Assembly (NCBI GenBank): GCA_013433145.1
Contig: CM024172.1
Location: 2,478,501-2,542,500 of the forward strand
Length of the DNA stretch: 64,000 bases
Origin: Ascaris suum
Taxonomy: Eukaryota > Nematoda > Chromadorea > Rhabditida > Ascarididae
Direction of reading: 5' to 3'
Positions 42,089 to 56,210 of this stretch are shown here, one piece after another. The notes below the pieces were generated by a model. The model worked only from the letters and a program-made list of their open reading frames with translations. It ran no database searches and was not told the origin of the DNA. The translations under genes were made by a program, and so were the position numbers. Numbering within the stretch: position 1 is the first letter of the stretch; every line of letters starts with the position of its first letter.

Positions 42089-45000
42089 CTTAGTCAATGC
42101 ACTCCTCTATTTCAATCATATTACGATGCGACTTCAACGTTCATATCATCGTTCTTTTCAACTCTGCAAAAAAAAAAAAAAACGGAAGATGATACTCATT
42201 AAACAAATCGAACGCTTCATAACGAGAAATAAACATGAAAGCAATCTATGCAATTGAAGAGTTTTTAAATTTGTATGACGAGAAAAAAAAATAAGCAAAA
42301 TGATTCCAACAAATCTCAATGATTTCTTGTGGGAATTAATCGATTATTAAAACATTTGAACGGATAATCTAAATGAATGATCAGAATTAAATACTAATAA
42401 ATGACCTCTCAAATATTATATCAATCAGTCTTATTTATAGATTTTTTTTTTCTTTTTTGGAGAAATACACAAATATATTCAAAGTGGAATGAATGTAGAG
42501 TGAAAGTGAATCTAAAATTAATTCATTTTCTAATATTTTCTTTAAAAAAAAAAAATTCTTACTAAAGGACAAATGATGTAAGTGATATGCAAATTTTCAT
42601 TCCCCCTCAAATTGTATCAAATTAAAAGTTTTTTTTTCTTATTTTCTAATTCGAAAATGCACTAAAATTTTAATAAAACTCTTATAGCCGTAAACGAATC
42701 ATATTACTGAAACGATTCTCTTAATTACACATATTGTTTCAAATATATTCACCAATGTAAATCAAACGATTATAGAAATGATATCGATATTTTAATAACA
42801 CATAATGAATTCGTATATTATATAATAATATTATATAATGCAAATTATATAACGAGTTCTTCAAATATGCTGAATTAAGATCCTAGTTCAGCAGTTATAA
42901 ATTCTGCCTCAAAACAACTATGCATAAAATTGTCGAAAATATTTGAAACTTATTCGGAATCAATCAGCGAAATATTTTCTACAAATAAAGTGCAAACTAT
43001 GACATTTGAATTTAAGCATTATGATAATAAACGCCAGATATTCCTCAATCAAGGATACGTTTAGGGATTATCTTTCAAGGATAATTCGCGAAAAAAAAAA
43101 CAATATAAGCTTAAGAGATATCGAATGCCATTCGATAAATGCAACTCATTAGATAGGCGAATTGGAATCGTGTCACCATTATAGCGGCCACTTCGAAATG
43201 CCAATAAAGTTTTTCTCGGAATCCCTCCCCTCTGAGCACTTTTTCGACTATACTCTTCGTCCGTCTCTCTCCATTTCTCTTACCTTCAGCTCATACTGTC
43301 GTATTTTAGCGCTATTGAAAAACACGAAACAAATGAATGACTCTTGTCAAATGCTACTTCTTAGTTACAAATTGCGGCAGTTGAATGTGAAAACAGCGTT
43401 AGATTCCAAATTCATTGATAAATCACCTTGATGTTCGCTGACCAAAACAAATAATCGATCACCTCCAGGTTGTATGCTGAAATTAATTTTTCCACAAAAC
43501 ATTTTTAAATACCTTTCTGAAAACGTATAAAGACTCCCGCTACATCAAATTATATCCTAGATCTCTATCACCCCCCCCCCCCCCACCTCGCCCCACACAC
43601 ACAAAAAATTTTAAAAACCGGAATGATTAAATTCCTTGCAGCAAAAAGAGACTTTCTTATCGAGAAGACCATGTAAAATGAAATTTGCCTATTATACCGT
43701 GGTTATGTGCTCACGCAAGACCGCGAATATGTTCAATTAATAAGAATATAATGTTTTTATTCATCTTCAAATATTCAAGTCACATTTTTGAAAAAGTATC
43801 ACTGACTCATTCCCTTTGAGAATTAATTTTGCGAACTGAATACGACTCCATTTCATTTAAATGTATCAATTTCTAGTCATTCTCAAAGAACATTAATGAT
43901 AGCTATCATGATTGCCATCAATGAGTGGTATCGCTAATAAATGAGAAACAACAAATGATACAATCATAGAGAATGATTGCTATATGTCGTGTGAATCTAT
44001 CAAATGTTGAAATATGTTATTGCCTTTTCTAATTAAAAAATTTCCGAAAAAAAAAAGGAGAATAGACAGTTGATTGAATGAGACAATTGCATCAATTTCT
44101 TCATCATCATAGATAGCAAGTCTTATTGTCTTCATAATCAATTCATTTGTAATAATTAGTTACTTCTCTTTGAATTAATTAATAATTGGATTACATTATA
44201 AAAATAAAACATTTTCACGTGATCATTACAACTCTAAAGGAAATGCACTACTTCCAAATTACCTCAGTCATCAATTAAATGAATTTTCATCTTTGATATA
44301 GAAGTTAATAAATTGCACTTGCACGCAATTGTTTATTTGTTTATGAGGTGATTAGCATTTGTGCGTTTAATTAGCAATAAATTCTCATATTTGTTTATTT
44401 ATTTGCTTATATGGCCAAATTTGCAAATTTAATGGCGTTTTCACTCGAGTGGACACTCTCTTGCAAAATTTTTTGCAAAACATTTAGGTATTTAATTGAA
44501 ATTTACTCTATATTACTTTCTTTACTTTACATCAAAAATTTTAAAAAAAAATTAAATTGAACCTATAAGCTGGAATGATCTTTGGTTTTGCAAATACTGC
44601 ATCAGAATACTAAATTACGCCTACCTACAGCGTCGGATAACAGTTCGACAATTTTCACACTTTGCAAAATAGCTAAGTGACTTTTACATTGTAAGCGATT
44701 TAAATCTGCATAACGCATAGTGATCTAAAGTCTCAACATACGCATAGTTCCTTTCTAACAGGTGGTCAAAGATAGAAGATAGAAATAAACTGCTGAATGG
44801 AATAGATGTTTGCGTCAAGTCGCTAAACAAAGCACAACTGAGCACTAGTGAATTCCGAAACGGAACATCAAGAGATGGCGTGCATTAAACGACTTTGCTC
44901 AACGAAATTCAACATACAATTTTCTCATCTGAATAAATAATTCTCTATAATAATCGACAACGACGACGTGACGAAGCCAATCGCCAAGTGCAAATCTTCA

Positions 45001-48000
45001 CTTCGCATTTCATGAAAAGTTTTTTCTCTAATTCGAAACTTTTAGAACGTAATAGCAGTATATTTTCTATAGTAGAAAAAAAAATATATTGATAACAATA
45101 GCAGCGTTACTAGAAGACGATAAAAAATACACATATGACTGCTCCTCTTAATAGGTCTAATGGATTTTATGAATTATTTCAATATAAGAACAATAAATAT
45201 TTTACTTTTTATTTACTTCAAACTTCACTTCGAAATTACGAAGATTTGTTGACAGATACTGAAAAATTCCTTCATCAAGAATTTTTATTTCAATTATGCT
45301 GAAATTTGCATCACTGGATTAAATCATTCTATAATATTCTCTTTCGTAGACTAATGCCCTATTGTGTAAAGGAGAATACCGCCAATATTGAGGCGATAAA
45401 TGGAATATGTTATCTGCATAATGAATTATATCACACTGGGCCATATCTATATTGCTCTGTGAGCAGGAAGATGCAACGCTAATTGTTTTTGAGGAGATGA
45501 TGCAGTGATGCATAGATGAGACACTCAAGGAGCAACGAAACTGAATTATACTGCGTGGCGTAGGCATAACAGTGAATTTCTCTTTGCTGTGGCTTATTAT
45601 TTCATACTTTTAATGAGGGAATTTCATGGAATAAAAGAATATTTTTCATTGAAAGAACTATTGGTTTCAGCAAACCATTTTTCACAACAAAGCAAAAATA
45701 TTTCGAAAAAGACTTAGGAGGCTACACTACGCTCTTAACATATATTTTAGCACAAGAATTTTATCGCCTTTCAAGAGATATCACAGAAAATGAGCATTTA
45801 CAAATTTGCTGATCAAACAGAGGAATATGAGATAGCGACTTTAAGCTTCGATGAAATGCTTTCGGAAATTTACAGATTACTATGGAATTAAACGACTTTA
45901 TTGTGACATTATTGTTATCGGTCGTTCGAATACATAGCGTTCAATTAGCTTCCCTCTTGTATATACCTTTAGACATAAACTTCAATAAGTTGTAGACAAA
46001 AATGCCTTACACAAGCAATTTTCTCCCATTCTCACTTCCCATTGCTTCAGTATACTCGAAGCTTTGTATGGATCATGATTCACAAAGACCGATCGATTTT
46101 GATCATGTTGACGAGCACGTGTTACGCTTTTAGTTTTACCTTAATAAAAAGCGATTTGAACATTAATTATACTCAAGTATGGAACTATAAAGTACGATCA
46201 TATTCCAAAAAAAAAAGAATTTCCATTTTATTTGAATGCGAATAGTGAAAAAATTAAAATGCAATTGAGTGATCAATTGAGAATCTCTTCATTGATAATA
46301 TTTCAAATCATAAGCGCTTAACAATTGCCTATAAAGAAAGCTTCGTCGATGAGAAATGGCAAATTTAGTGAATAATTATTTCATATATACACTAGATGCT
46401 ACCTTGAAAGAAACCGGATGCGCCGGTATTTTCATATGAGTGCATCATTGCAGCTCAATGTTCCTATCGCAAACATTTTATATATTCGATTAGATGCACT
46501 TTTCTCGGGTTGCCAATTTTCATTAATTGAGTGCATATCAAATCGTAATTGTCAAACATTTAAAATATATTCGCATATTTTAATAAAATATAATATCTAT
46601 GCTGCATAAAATAATTTTGATAGATGTATGAGCAATAATTCCATTCTACTTCAACATTTTAATGCGCTATATAGATTACTCTTTATGAGTTCATCCATAT
46701 CATAAAGAGCAGTGGCTTTCTATATTAGAAGAAGAGATGCGGGGACAGATGCATGACTCTCGTCGGTGAAAACGATCAGAAGAATGGTTATTCTGTCAAA
46801 TAAGAACATGTTCCTAGCGATCAGATTTTGTTGACCTTTAATTTCTTGTTACTGAATACAACTAAGATGGTATTAAAAGCCAAGTGGTAAGTGATGCATG
46901 CAGCATTTTGACCACTTGCAGCACTATCATCTCACTCGGCAAAGGTTTGGTACAATTTCATCGCTCAAGTTGTGGTTTTTTAGGCAAGTTATCCTAGGTT
47001 TGGACCGAATCCAGGATTCACTAGCAAAACGTCATCATTATTAACCACCTCCCCCGCCCTTCGATGAAATTCTCCGAACATTAATAATTGTCTTCTAATG
47101 GACTACTCAACTTACTAATATTCTATCAAGAGGACATTTTGAATGCAGTTGTTATGACACTTGAGATTGTTGCCAGTGGAATAGAAACGACCTATCCTTA
47201 AGTGCAGTAGGGCGCCCATCGACTTAATCCTTCAATAATCACTGCTACCTGTGAAATAAATAACAATCAATATGCTATAATATCCCAGGCTATCCATACA
47301 TCCATTCAGTAATATTTAATATGCATTTAGCGGAATTCAACAATTATATCTTAATTAAACGTTTATAACAGAGATATGCAGTAATATTGCAGAAATTAGA
47401 ACGAGAAACGTAAATCACCGTTCAACGTGATGATTTATTTCGAATTCAGCCTACCTAATAAGTGGTGATTTTTGTGTAGACATTAATTATTATTTTGACA
47501 CTCGCACATCGATGACCTAGCGGAAAGTCGTGAAATTGAAAAATCAACGGCAAACGCTTGATCGACGATTGAAAAATATTCGGGATTTTCGGAATCTGGT
47601 CATGATAGTAGGAGAATAAAATATTTCTGCATTATATGTGACGAGTATAAAATCAGCAAGATTTGCAAATAAAATACATCTTTATCACTATTAGTCTTAA
47701 GGAATTTCTAATTTCCACTAAAGGTATGTCGATGGAAAGAATCGCATAGAAAGAAAACATGCAACTGATAAATAAACGAACGAACGCAAAGTCATTCTCA
47801 TTGACTAAACGATAAAAACTCAAAGCATTATTGAACGTGCGTAAAAAGTGTGTGTAAAAACGTTAGCTCACCTCTAGGTAGTCAGTTGTTTTTGAGGAAA
47901 TCAAAACATTCGTTCCTAAGTTTATTCGCTAGAAACTCATCATCCGCGAGAAAAAAAAATAATTTCAAGCAAAGGAGTTTTCAAGCATTTCTTCGTTGAC

Positions 48001-51000
48001 TTCATTTTTCTTCTTTCATCTCAATTAGGAACAAAAAAGAGCGCTTTTGCATTAATTCAAATATTCAACTACTAATAATATGCAAATTTTTTATCGAAGC
48101 CTTCAAATATGTATCCCTGTTGATTTATAACAGTAAAATTAAGGATGAAAGCGTTCATTTGAATAAATAATAACGCACAATTAACTACCATTAACGATGC
48201 ATTTTATATAGCAATATTTGCACTAAGAATCATCAATCAATTCTTCAATAATAATTTTGCGCAAATCCTCTCTTTTGCATAATAAATGAGAATAACGTTC
48301 AACACTATTTTAGCAGAAAGATGTATAAATTTTTTCACTTGCAAATAATGAAGAAATACAATTTGCAATAGGATGAAGAAAAATGAAAAGAAAAATATGT
48401 TCATCGGTCAAAAAGATTTATCAATTCCGATAAAGATAAAAATTCAACAACGAATATATTAATATGGAAAATTTAAGTCATATTTGCTATGTATTTTTAT
48501 TCGAACGTTTTCTTCTCTCGGTAGAATGCGTTTCAAAGAGAAAAGAAATCAGCCATCCACTAAGAGTTTCTTGACGAAACTCAACATGAAAATTTTCATT
48601 TGGATTTTTTTCGGTGAATAAAATTTGTGTTTTTATAATTTTTGCAGAAAGTTTACGAAGGCTCTATCGAAAGGAAAACAATTTATGAGAAATTAGTGGA
48701 AATGCAAATTTTTTTATCCAGAATACATCTCCAGTAATTCAAGTATTCAAGCAAAAGCCACTTAAACGATTATCAAGAAATCCGTCGCTCCTAAATTATG
48801 CAACAGTTTTTTTTTTTTGGAAAACCATTCCTTAATTAAGCAACAATCACGGTTTCTAACATAATATCTGATTTCTTGGGAATACAACTTAGCGGTCACA
48901 TTCTTAGAACTTTCAAAACTACGTGGATGACTTTGAATTATCGTCTTCCACTCTTCACTTCAATATATGCAAAACGTGCGTTTGATAGCAAAAATCTGCT
49001 GAATTAAGGATCATGCCCATTTAGCGAAATACAGGCATATAACTGTGTTCTGCATTATCACACTATAACCTGTTATGGTAAATGTTGCATATAAAGCCGA
49101 AAAACATCTGACATACTATACGATATAAATGAAACAGGTGAGTATTACGGTATAATGAGCGGACAAATACGAAAGTTTGTTGCGATAAAGCATAGCACAG
49201 CGTAATGAACACAACACTGAATTAGCCTCACTAGTAAGACGCAATGCTTGCTCATAATCAAATCTGCATCGGCACACTCGGATGTAAGCATCACCGCCAT
49301 CCTATTCCAGCCATACTTTGCAATCATTATGTCTCTTCTATCATCTCCTTCATTCAGCTGATCCCTTCATCATCGAAATATTATTGCTACCTGGACTTTC
49401 ATAAAGTTTTAACAGGCGCTAAACATATCGACTGCACAATGGGAAGAACATTGAACATGAAATGTGAATTCTGAAGTGAAAGAATAGGAATGAAATATAT
49501 GATGCGGACCTACAATAAAACATAGACTATACTATAGCTGATAAATTCCTTTGTTCAATCTTTTTAGTGCTGAAGTTCAAAGCTTCGATAAAATAATACA
49601 ACATATTTATGCAAATGAAGAGAGATCCATTAGAAAAACCAATATGCAAAAAAAAAAAAAACCATACGGCAATGAATAGAGAACGATCAACGGACTGCAA
49701 TAAACGACGACAATATTGGCCGAATATTATCAGAAACGATTATCATAAAATTCAGCTAGTGGTTCATTCAAATTATATCAGTAATACCAAAAAACTATAG
49801 CTTTTTTTTTGCAGAAATAGGCTCACGTTATATCAATATTTGTGAGGATGCACCGACCATTGCAGGGACCACTCTGATCCTTTCCACTTCCGGCCCTCCT
49901 ATTCAGCGCTACTTTCAGGTTATTAGCTTGAGAGTTCTCGGACGCTTGAGTGTTTCTAATGACTGCAGACATTTTTTTTTTCGTGGAGTTTTTTTTCGTT
50001 AAACTCAACTTAGTTTTTGTTTTCAGAAAATTTGAGCTTCGCATAAAATGCAATTTTTTAAAGCAATTGTATAATTCGGTGTTAACTCAAAATTTAAAAA
50101 AAAAACAAAAGGGTTTCTTCACCGAATTGTATCAATCAATGGATCGCATCAATATCAAAGGCAATAGAGGAACAATGGAAGCTCAACTAGGAGCTTAGCG
50201 GAAATAAAGATGCCGTTAACAGAAGCAATTAATTCAGAAATTATTACTATTATTACTATTACTGTCATTATTATTATTATAAGAATGCATCGAAACAACA
50301 CATTGCAATCCTCGTTGCAAACTTAAAGTTCAATTCGATTGCAATACAGACGCATATATTATTGCAAAGATATCGTCAAGAAGAATGGGTCCTCTCCTCA
50401 ATAGGATACACTCTGAACATGCTTAAGTAGTGCTGATGCGCGAAATGCGCAATCATTACGTCATTGGCTTTCGAAAATGTGATCGATGTTATATAGCCAT
50501 TGCTTTATAGAGCAACATAGACTCATAACGACAATTGTTCAAATATTGCTCCCAAGTGGACTTGTCGAGACGAACATAACCATTCGCAATTTTAGCTTCA
50601 TTGACGCTTTTTTAATGTTTGACGAAAATTGCAAATAAAGCAAAACTCGCATTGCAACTGATTGAATTGATAGCATAAAATCCGTTATACTCTTTTCTAC
50701 AAGCATTCTGGATAGTTGTTTTTTATCAGAATTATTTCTAATGTAGAACAAAAGCTATCGCATTCAAGAAATTCGATATTCTTTTCGAAACATGAGAATT
50801 CAACTCGAATTCCCTCATTGAATAGTTATGGGAATAAATTTGACAACAAATTCCTATATATTATCTTTCTTTTATTAAAATCCGCAATTTCCACCGAATT
50901 TTTGTGGGAAATTACGTGAAGTATAATTGGTAGTCAACAATGCATAGTTAATTTGTTACATCTTCACGAAATCGACCAAACAAATTCTCATAGGTGTCAT

Positions 51001-53414
51001 GTTGACTCTACCAAAGGCAACATTCCTCATCTCATCGTTATCAGTGTGCTAGCTTGTAATTTGAATCTATCATATTATGGGCGTCTAGTTGAGACAAGCA
51101 ATATTCGCATGAGAGGTAGTATTCCATTCTCACTGAGATGTTACCATCGAATTAAATGACTCGATGCAGCCAAACGACAAATGAAGCTAATGGGAAACAA
51201 CGAAGCAATGGAAATGTAGTCAGCGTTTGTTGTAACGAAATATTCGCTGGGATGAGTCTACAACAGATAAGCTACCGTCTTTCGCATGGGGAATGCCAAG
51301 ACTTGACGAAGAAAAGAATCTTGGATCCCAATTTGTATAAATACGAGAAACATCATTCACTGAAACGAAAAATCATTGCACATCAATGAATAACCGTTGG
51401 TCAGAACTTGCAAGAAAAAAAAATGAAAAGATATTGACGATTGAAGAATTGAATGACGAGAATCAAAGCTACAAAAATTTACTGAAGGCAACGCGACTCC
51501 CGCAGCGAAAAGCGACATAAATTGCGGAAAAAAAAAAAAACGTGAAATAGAGAAGCGGCAAGTACATAGAAATTGTCAAGATGCAACGATTAAAGCTAGC
51601 CGTTATTAGAGTGGAACAGCTTGCTTAGCAAGCGACCTACCGCTGGCTTCGAAACGCCAACATTAAAGTGCCGCATAAAGCAGCACTCAACGATTAGATT
51701 GAGTAGAAGCAAAAGAAAACATTGCTTCATGGTGCATTTTGAAGGAAATTTCAATAATAATTAATACGTGCATATAATAGCCGACTATTTATGAGAGTCG
51801 AAAAATTTACTCAAACAATTAAACTTCTTTAAAGATTAAACTTAAGTTATTCTTGTAGAAATTCGAAAAATTTCCACTAGAAATTTCTCATTTAATGAAG
51901 TTTATATCGATAAGAATTGTTGAAAACTCATAAGAATATTTGTACAACAATTTTTCTCGCATTGACTCCGTTACATATCATAATTGAATAATATTTTCGC
52001 ATAAAGTTTCCCCTTTCAAGGATAGATTATTATAGTACCAAGAGAGTCAGCATGTTATGAAAATTTTGAAAACGTCAGCTGTACGACATACACAACTTCC
52101 GGTGATCTGTTTAATCGCTGCTGTTCTCTCATATCGTTGCGTATATATATCAACTGTTACAGCAAACACCACCTCTTGCATTGTATTTTCCCTTCCGATG
52201 TGATTAGCCATGAGAATTTCCGACTTTACCCACAGTTGATATGCAAAATTCATTTAGAGGCACTCATATGACCGATACGACCATTAGTTTGCCATTTGCC
52301 ATATGACCATTATCCACATCATCTCGTTGTTGTATTCTGTTTACCATTAATTGCTGCTTAAAGTCTTAATCACAGGCCAGTCCATTGATGTGAACTTGTA
52401 CCGTCCACCATTGAAAAATGCCACTGACGACGAGATTTTGCAATGCAAAAAAAAAAAATCCCGCATAATGCTCTTTAAATCGTCTCTCAACCTGTAAAAT
52501 ATTCCACTATGTCTCAGAGCATTGTTATTTGTGTGGCATATTTGCGGATTCAACGATTTTATTGCCCACTTATACTAATTATATCATATGTATCAGCGGC
52601 GAAAAAATGGCGAATTCGTCTATAGAAGGTGGTTCGTCAACAAAGCATTCGTCCAGCAAATAAATAGTCGCAATCTCGACGCCGCTTGATGCTTAACATT
52701 TCACCGATCATCAAATTGCATAATGTTTGAGTGGTTTTATTGCAGAAATGTGAACATATGCGATATGCTGTTTATGAGTTGTAAATAACTGAGAAAACAA
52801 TCAATTTCATAGATCTTTCCTGCGCTTTAAAACACCCGACCGGTTAAACAAATCTTCTAGGAGGATTTGTCGGATTATGAACTCACTACTTTAAAATGAA
52901 AAATCGACCGATACAAAAAAGCGTGCAATTAATGCCACCTTTAAATACTTCTAATAATTCTTTTCGCAGTTTTTGGATCGGCGTGAACAATAGAAGGCCA
53001 ACCTGCTGCTTGCTTCTGCAGCTCGAGCTTTGGCTCTAGCTTCATGCAAAGTTCGTAGCTCTAGCTTTAGTAGTTTCCAAATTGAAATTATTGAGCAAAC
53101 AAGTACGGATATATGGGCATAGATACGATGTTGTCACGATGGAATTTGCATATGCAAGTCTGCAAATGCGCATAAAGAGAGCAATCGTTGAATGCGCAAC
53201 AGTCCAACTATCAGCGATTAGTTTTATTATTTCAAGAGAATACAGTGCATTCGAGAATAGATAAGCAATGAAACCGAACGATAAGCCGACGAAAACTTGT
53301 CGATAACGCTGAATTAAAGAAAACGGAAAATACAGCGACAAATCAAATTCCATGCCCTCAAGCTATTTTGCACTAAAATTGAGCATAGTTTATTTGAGAG
53401 CAACGTGCTGTTCT

Positions 53415-53437
53415 CCCTCCCCTCCCCTCTCCCACCC
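53415..53437 (-). other. C-rich tract, possible G-quadruplex on the minus strand
   Basis: Five C-runs of three or four are separated by one- to three-base loops (415-417, 419-422, 424-427, 431-433, 435-437). Read on the minus strand this meets the G-quadruplex pattern. No neighbouring gene is recognised. Confidence 0.55.
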
Positions 53438-56189
53438 ATCCTGATTCTTTGTAATTGAACAAAACTTCGTCTTTCTACGGTGTTGAAAAATTACCTAACC
53501 TCTTCTGGTACATAGTAACCAGCATTAGTAGCGCAAAATCTAGCGTGAATAAGTTTTTACAGTTGAAAGAAAAGCAGCACTGAATGAGAATACAGATTAG
53601 TGGACTAATACCTCAACACATAGGCCGAATGAAAATAACGCTAAATATAAATACTTACGCAGTGATATTTAATCGAAATGGCATTTAGAGATGCTGAGCG
53701 AAATATAAATGAGGCATAAGTGGGAGATTGCTGAAAAATTTAACGGATCACTCGAATTGGGGCATTTCAAATTCACTTAATTTATTACAACAAATATATT
53801 GGCTGGCACAACAAGTACCATTGCATAGAGTGGAAATAAACAGACCTGGACACTTATATGAGTGGAAAATTTGGACAGATGAATTTAGGAAATACGTTCA
53901 GGTGATCGATTTCTACGCATTAGTGGTAGAGGTCTTCGGCAATAAGACTAACTACGTCCCATCCCTTCTCCCTTTTCAGAGAAACCATTATAAATAGAGA
54001 GAGATAACCGCTAACCAATAAAAGTAAGCAATGACCGGAAGAGGAGATAACCGCGATATGGGTGCAAAAGCTAACGCCAACTCGCTATATTACGGCGATC
54101 ATTCTCCAGCAAGAGGTGTAACCGGATTTACATTCACTATGTAAGCTCGTATCAGCCACATTCATCTCGCTGTGCACATTCCCATTGCTCTGACCACTTC
54201 TTATTGCCCATCTCGCCCGTCTGTCCACTCATTTAGCTCGTTATGCAAATTTCCCTAACGCTTTGTTAATAAACGGCAAACAAATTCAGATCATAAAGAT
54301 ATGTACCGCATTTTATTATAACACTTGGCGATCACTTCCCAAGTTTACAAAAAGTAATATCATAGAGTTACCTGTCGAAAGATAACTACCTGGAATTAGA
54401 AGATGCAATGCTCCTCCTAGCAACGCTTGATCAGCAGTGATGATAATTCATCCTTGCAAATCAAACGTTATATTGGCTTACATAGCCAACAGCATAATTG
54501 CATTTAAATCTCGGTAGTGTGGTACTCGCCACTGAAAGGAGTGATTTTTTGCTCTTGAAGGACAATGACTAACGAGTCAGCTACCAAATCAAAAAAAAAA
54601 AAAAAAAAATTCAATCTCAGAACATCGCGGATAAAAATAAAAGCGAGTTTTCAACAAGCTCGACAGGTGCAATCATAGTTATGAATTCTATTTCTTTTTA
54701 ATTATATTAATATATTTTCCAATAGTGTGAAATCTTCGCTCTTAGCGTTTTCAAATATTCTTTTCACATTAATAGCAGCTGTCAATTTCGAGGATAATTT
54801 CCGTCGAGAAATGAAAGTCGAAGACAAGCGAAGAATAGCCGATAAAGCCAAAAATATCGATGAATTTCTCATTCTCCATATTGTATTATAAAATGGAAAT
54901 GAAAAAAATTAATTTATTTCAGTAAATCGAGCAAAACTCTGAGAGGAAAATAAAAAATTTTCAAATAGAATTTTTTTAAACGATAAATATAGATACAAAT
55001 AAAAAAATTTCATAGATTATTTTCGCATTTAATGTGGATATCAATTAAATTTCAAAGATGAGAGATCCCTGAGATTTAGAGATGTACGAAAATATAGTAT
55101 CACAATGCCAATAGATTCTCTCTTTATCTTGACCTCAATTTTGAAAAACGTGTCATTCGTGAATCTCTCCAACGAGAGTCCTACATAGTACAATGCTGAA
55201 GGCTATATTTTCCTCTCAAATATGATCGCATTACTTTAAGGATTTTGTCCACTTGAAAGTAATGAACGCAGTATCACTCTCTCATCTCTTCTATTTCAAG
55301 AGCGCCCACCTTAGTTTGCATATGAAATCTATCCAATATTCTATGGTGTCAACATAATGATTGCAGTTGAAAGAGTGATATTATTAATTCTTGGGTAAAT
55401 AGCAATGAATAGGAATCAACTGCACAAAGTAAAAACGAGTAATAATTAAGCCTGAGTTAAATTCAAGATCTAACCAATAGTCACAACGAGATTAGTTGAA
55501 CTTGGCTCCGATTCGAGATCGGTAAAAGCTGATCGCCCAACAGCCTACCGCCGAGTTCAATCCATCTCCATATCAATATGGTCAAACTTATCCTTGTGCA
55601 CTTCCCAGCTTGAAAGTTGAGCCATATTCACCCTAGATCCATTGTCAATGTATAATCTTACGAAAACCCGTTTTCAGGGGAAAAAAAAGCGGAAATAAGA
55701 CATTACAAAGAGAAAGGCCAATCAGCATAAGCAATAATAAGTGCACAAAACACTCCACAACACCATTCAATAAACAATTATTCATATGCTTTAAATCTCA
55801 GCAAACGAAGATATTAAACGCCAATGAAAATGTTTCATTTCTCTCGCTTTGTTGAGAAATTCAACGCAATTTAAACAAGTCATATCTATGCTAGAAGAGT
55901 GAAAATTTTTAAATCGCAATCATTGAATTACCGCATACTTAAAATTGATTTGATTTCTTTGCTATACATTTCTAAGTAAATTTCGCCAAGTACCATTCTC
56001 AGAGATATTTTAATTCATTTTCCCACACTCAACATTGTCATCATCTTCAGCTCGTCGAGAAATCTTGTATCAAAAACAATACATCATATAATTTCATGTC
56101 CCATTTTTTATGTACGCAAGATATGTATCCCGATCTTATTGCTGATCCACCTACTACCACCTTTTGAACGCCGCTTGGCTTACTCCCCT

Positions 56190-56210
56190 CCCCCCCCCCC
56201 CCCCCCCCCC
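56190..56210. repeat. Oligo-C tract of 21 bases
   Basis: An uninterrupted run of 21 C on the + strand, the longest of four such tracts (others at 30267-30279, 43571-43584, 62842-62854). Very unusual for this base composition. Length may be an assembly estimate. Confidence 0.9.

Noticed and set aside
42816..42840. Palindromic AT-rich sequence (two ATTATATAAT words)
   Set aside because: Self-complementarity of short A/T words is expected in this composition.
51595..51665. GC-richer stretch with a TTCGAA loop considered as a tRNA
   Set aside because: Acceptor stem and anticodon arm could not be folded; no tRNA was found in the window.
53042..53353. 103-codon hydrophobic minus-strand frame considered as a chemoreceptor exon
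   Set aside because: No recognisable 7TM motif and no neighbouring exons; AT-rich DNA readily yields such hydrophobic frames.
53728..53997. 89-codon + frame with protein-like composition (INRPGHLYEWKIW)
   Set aside because: No family recognised and no compatible exon upstream or downstream; left as unexplained.
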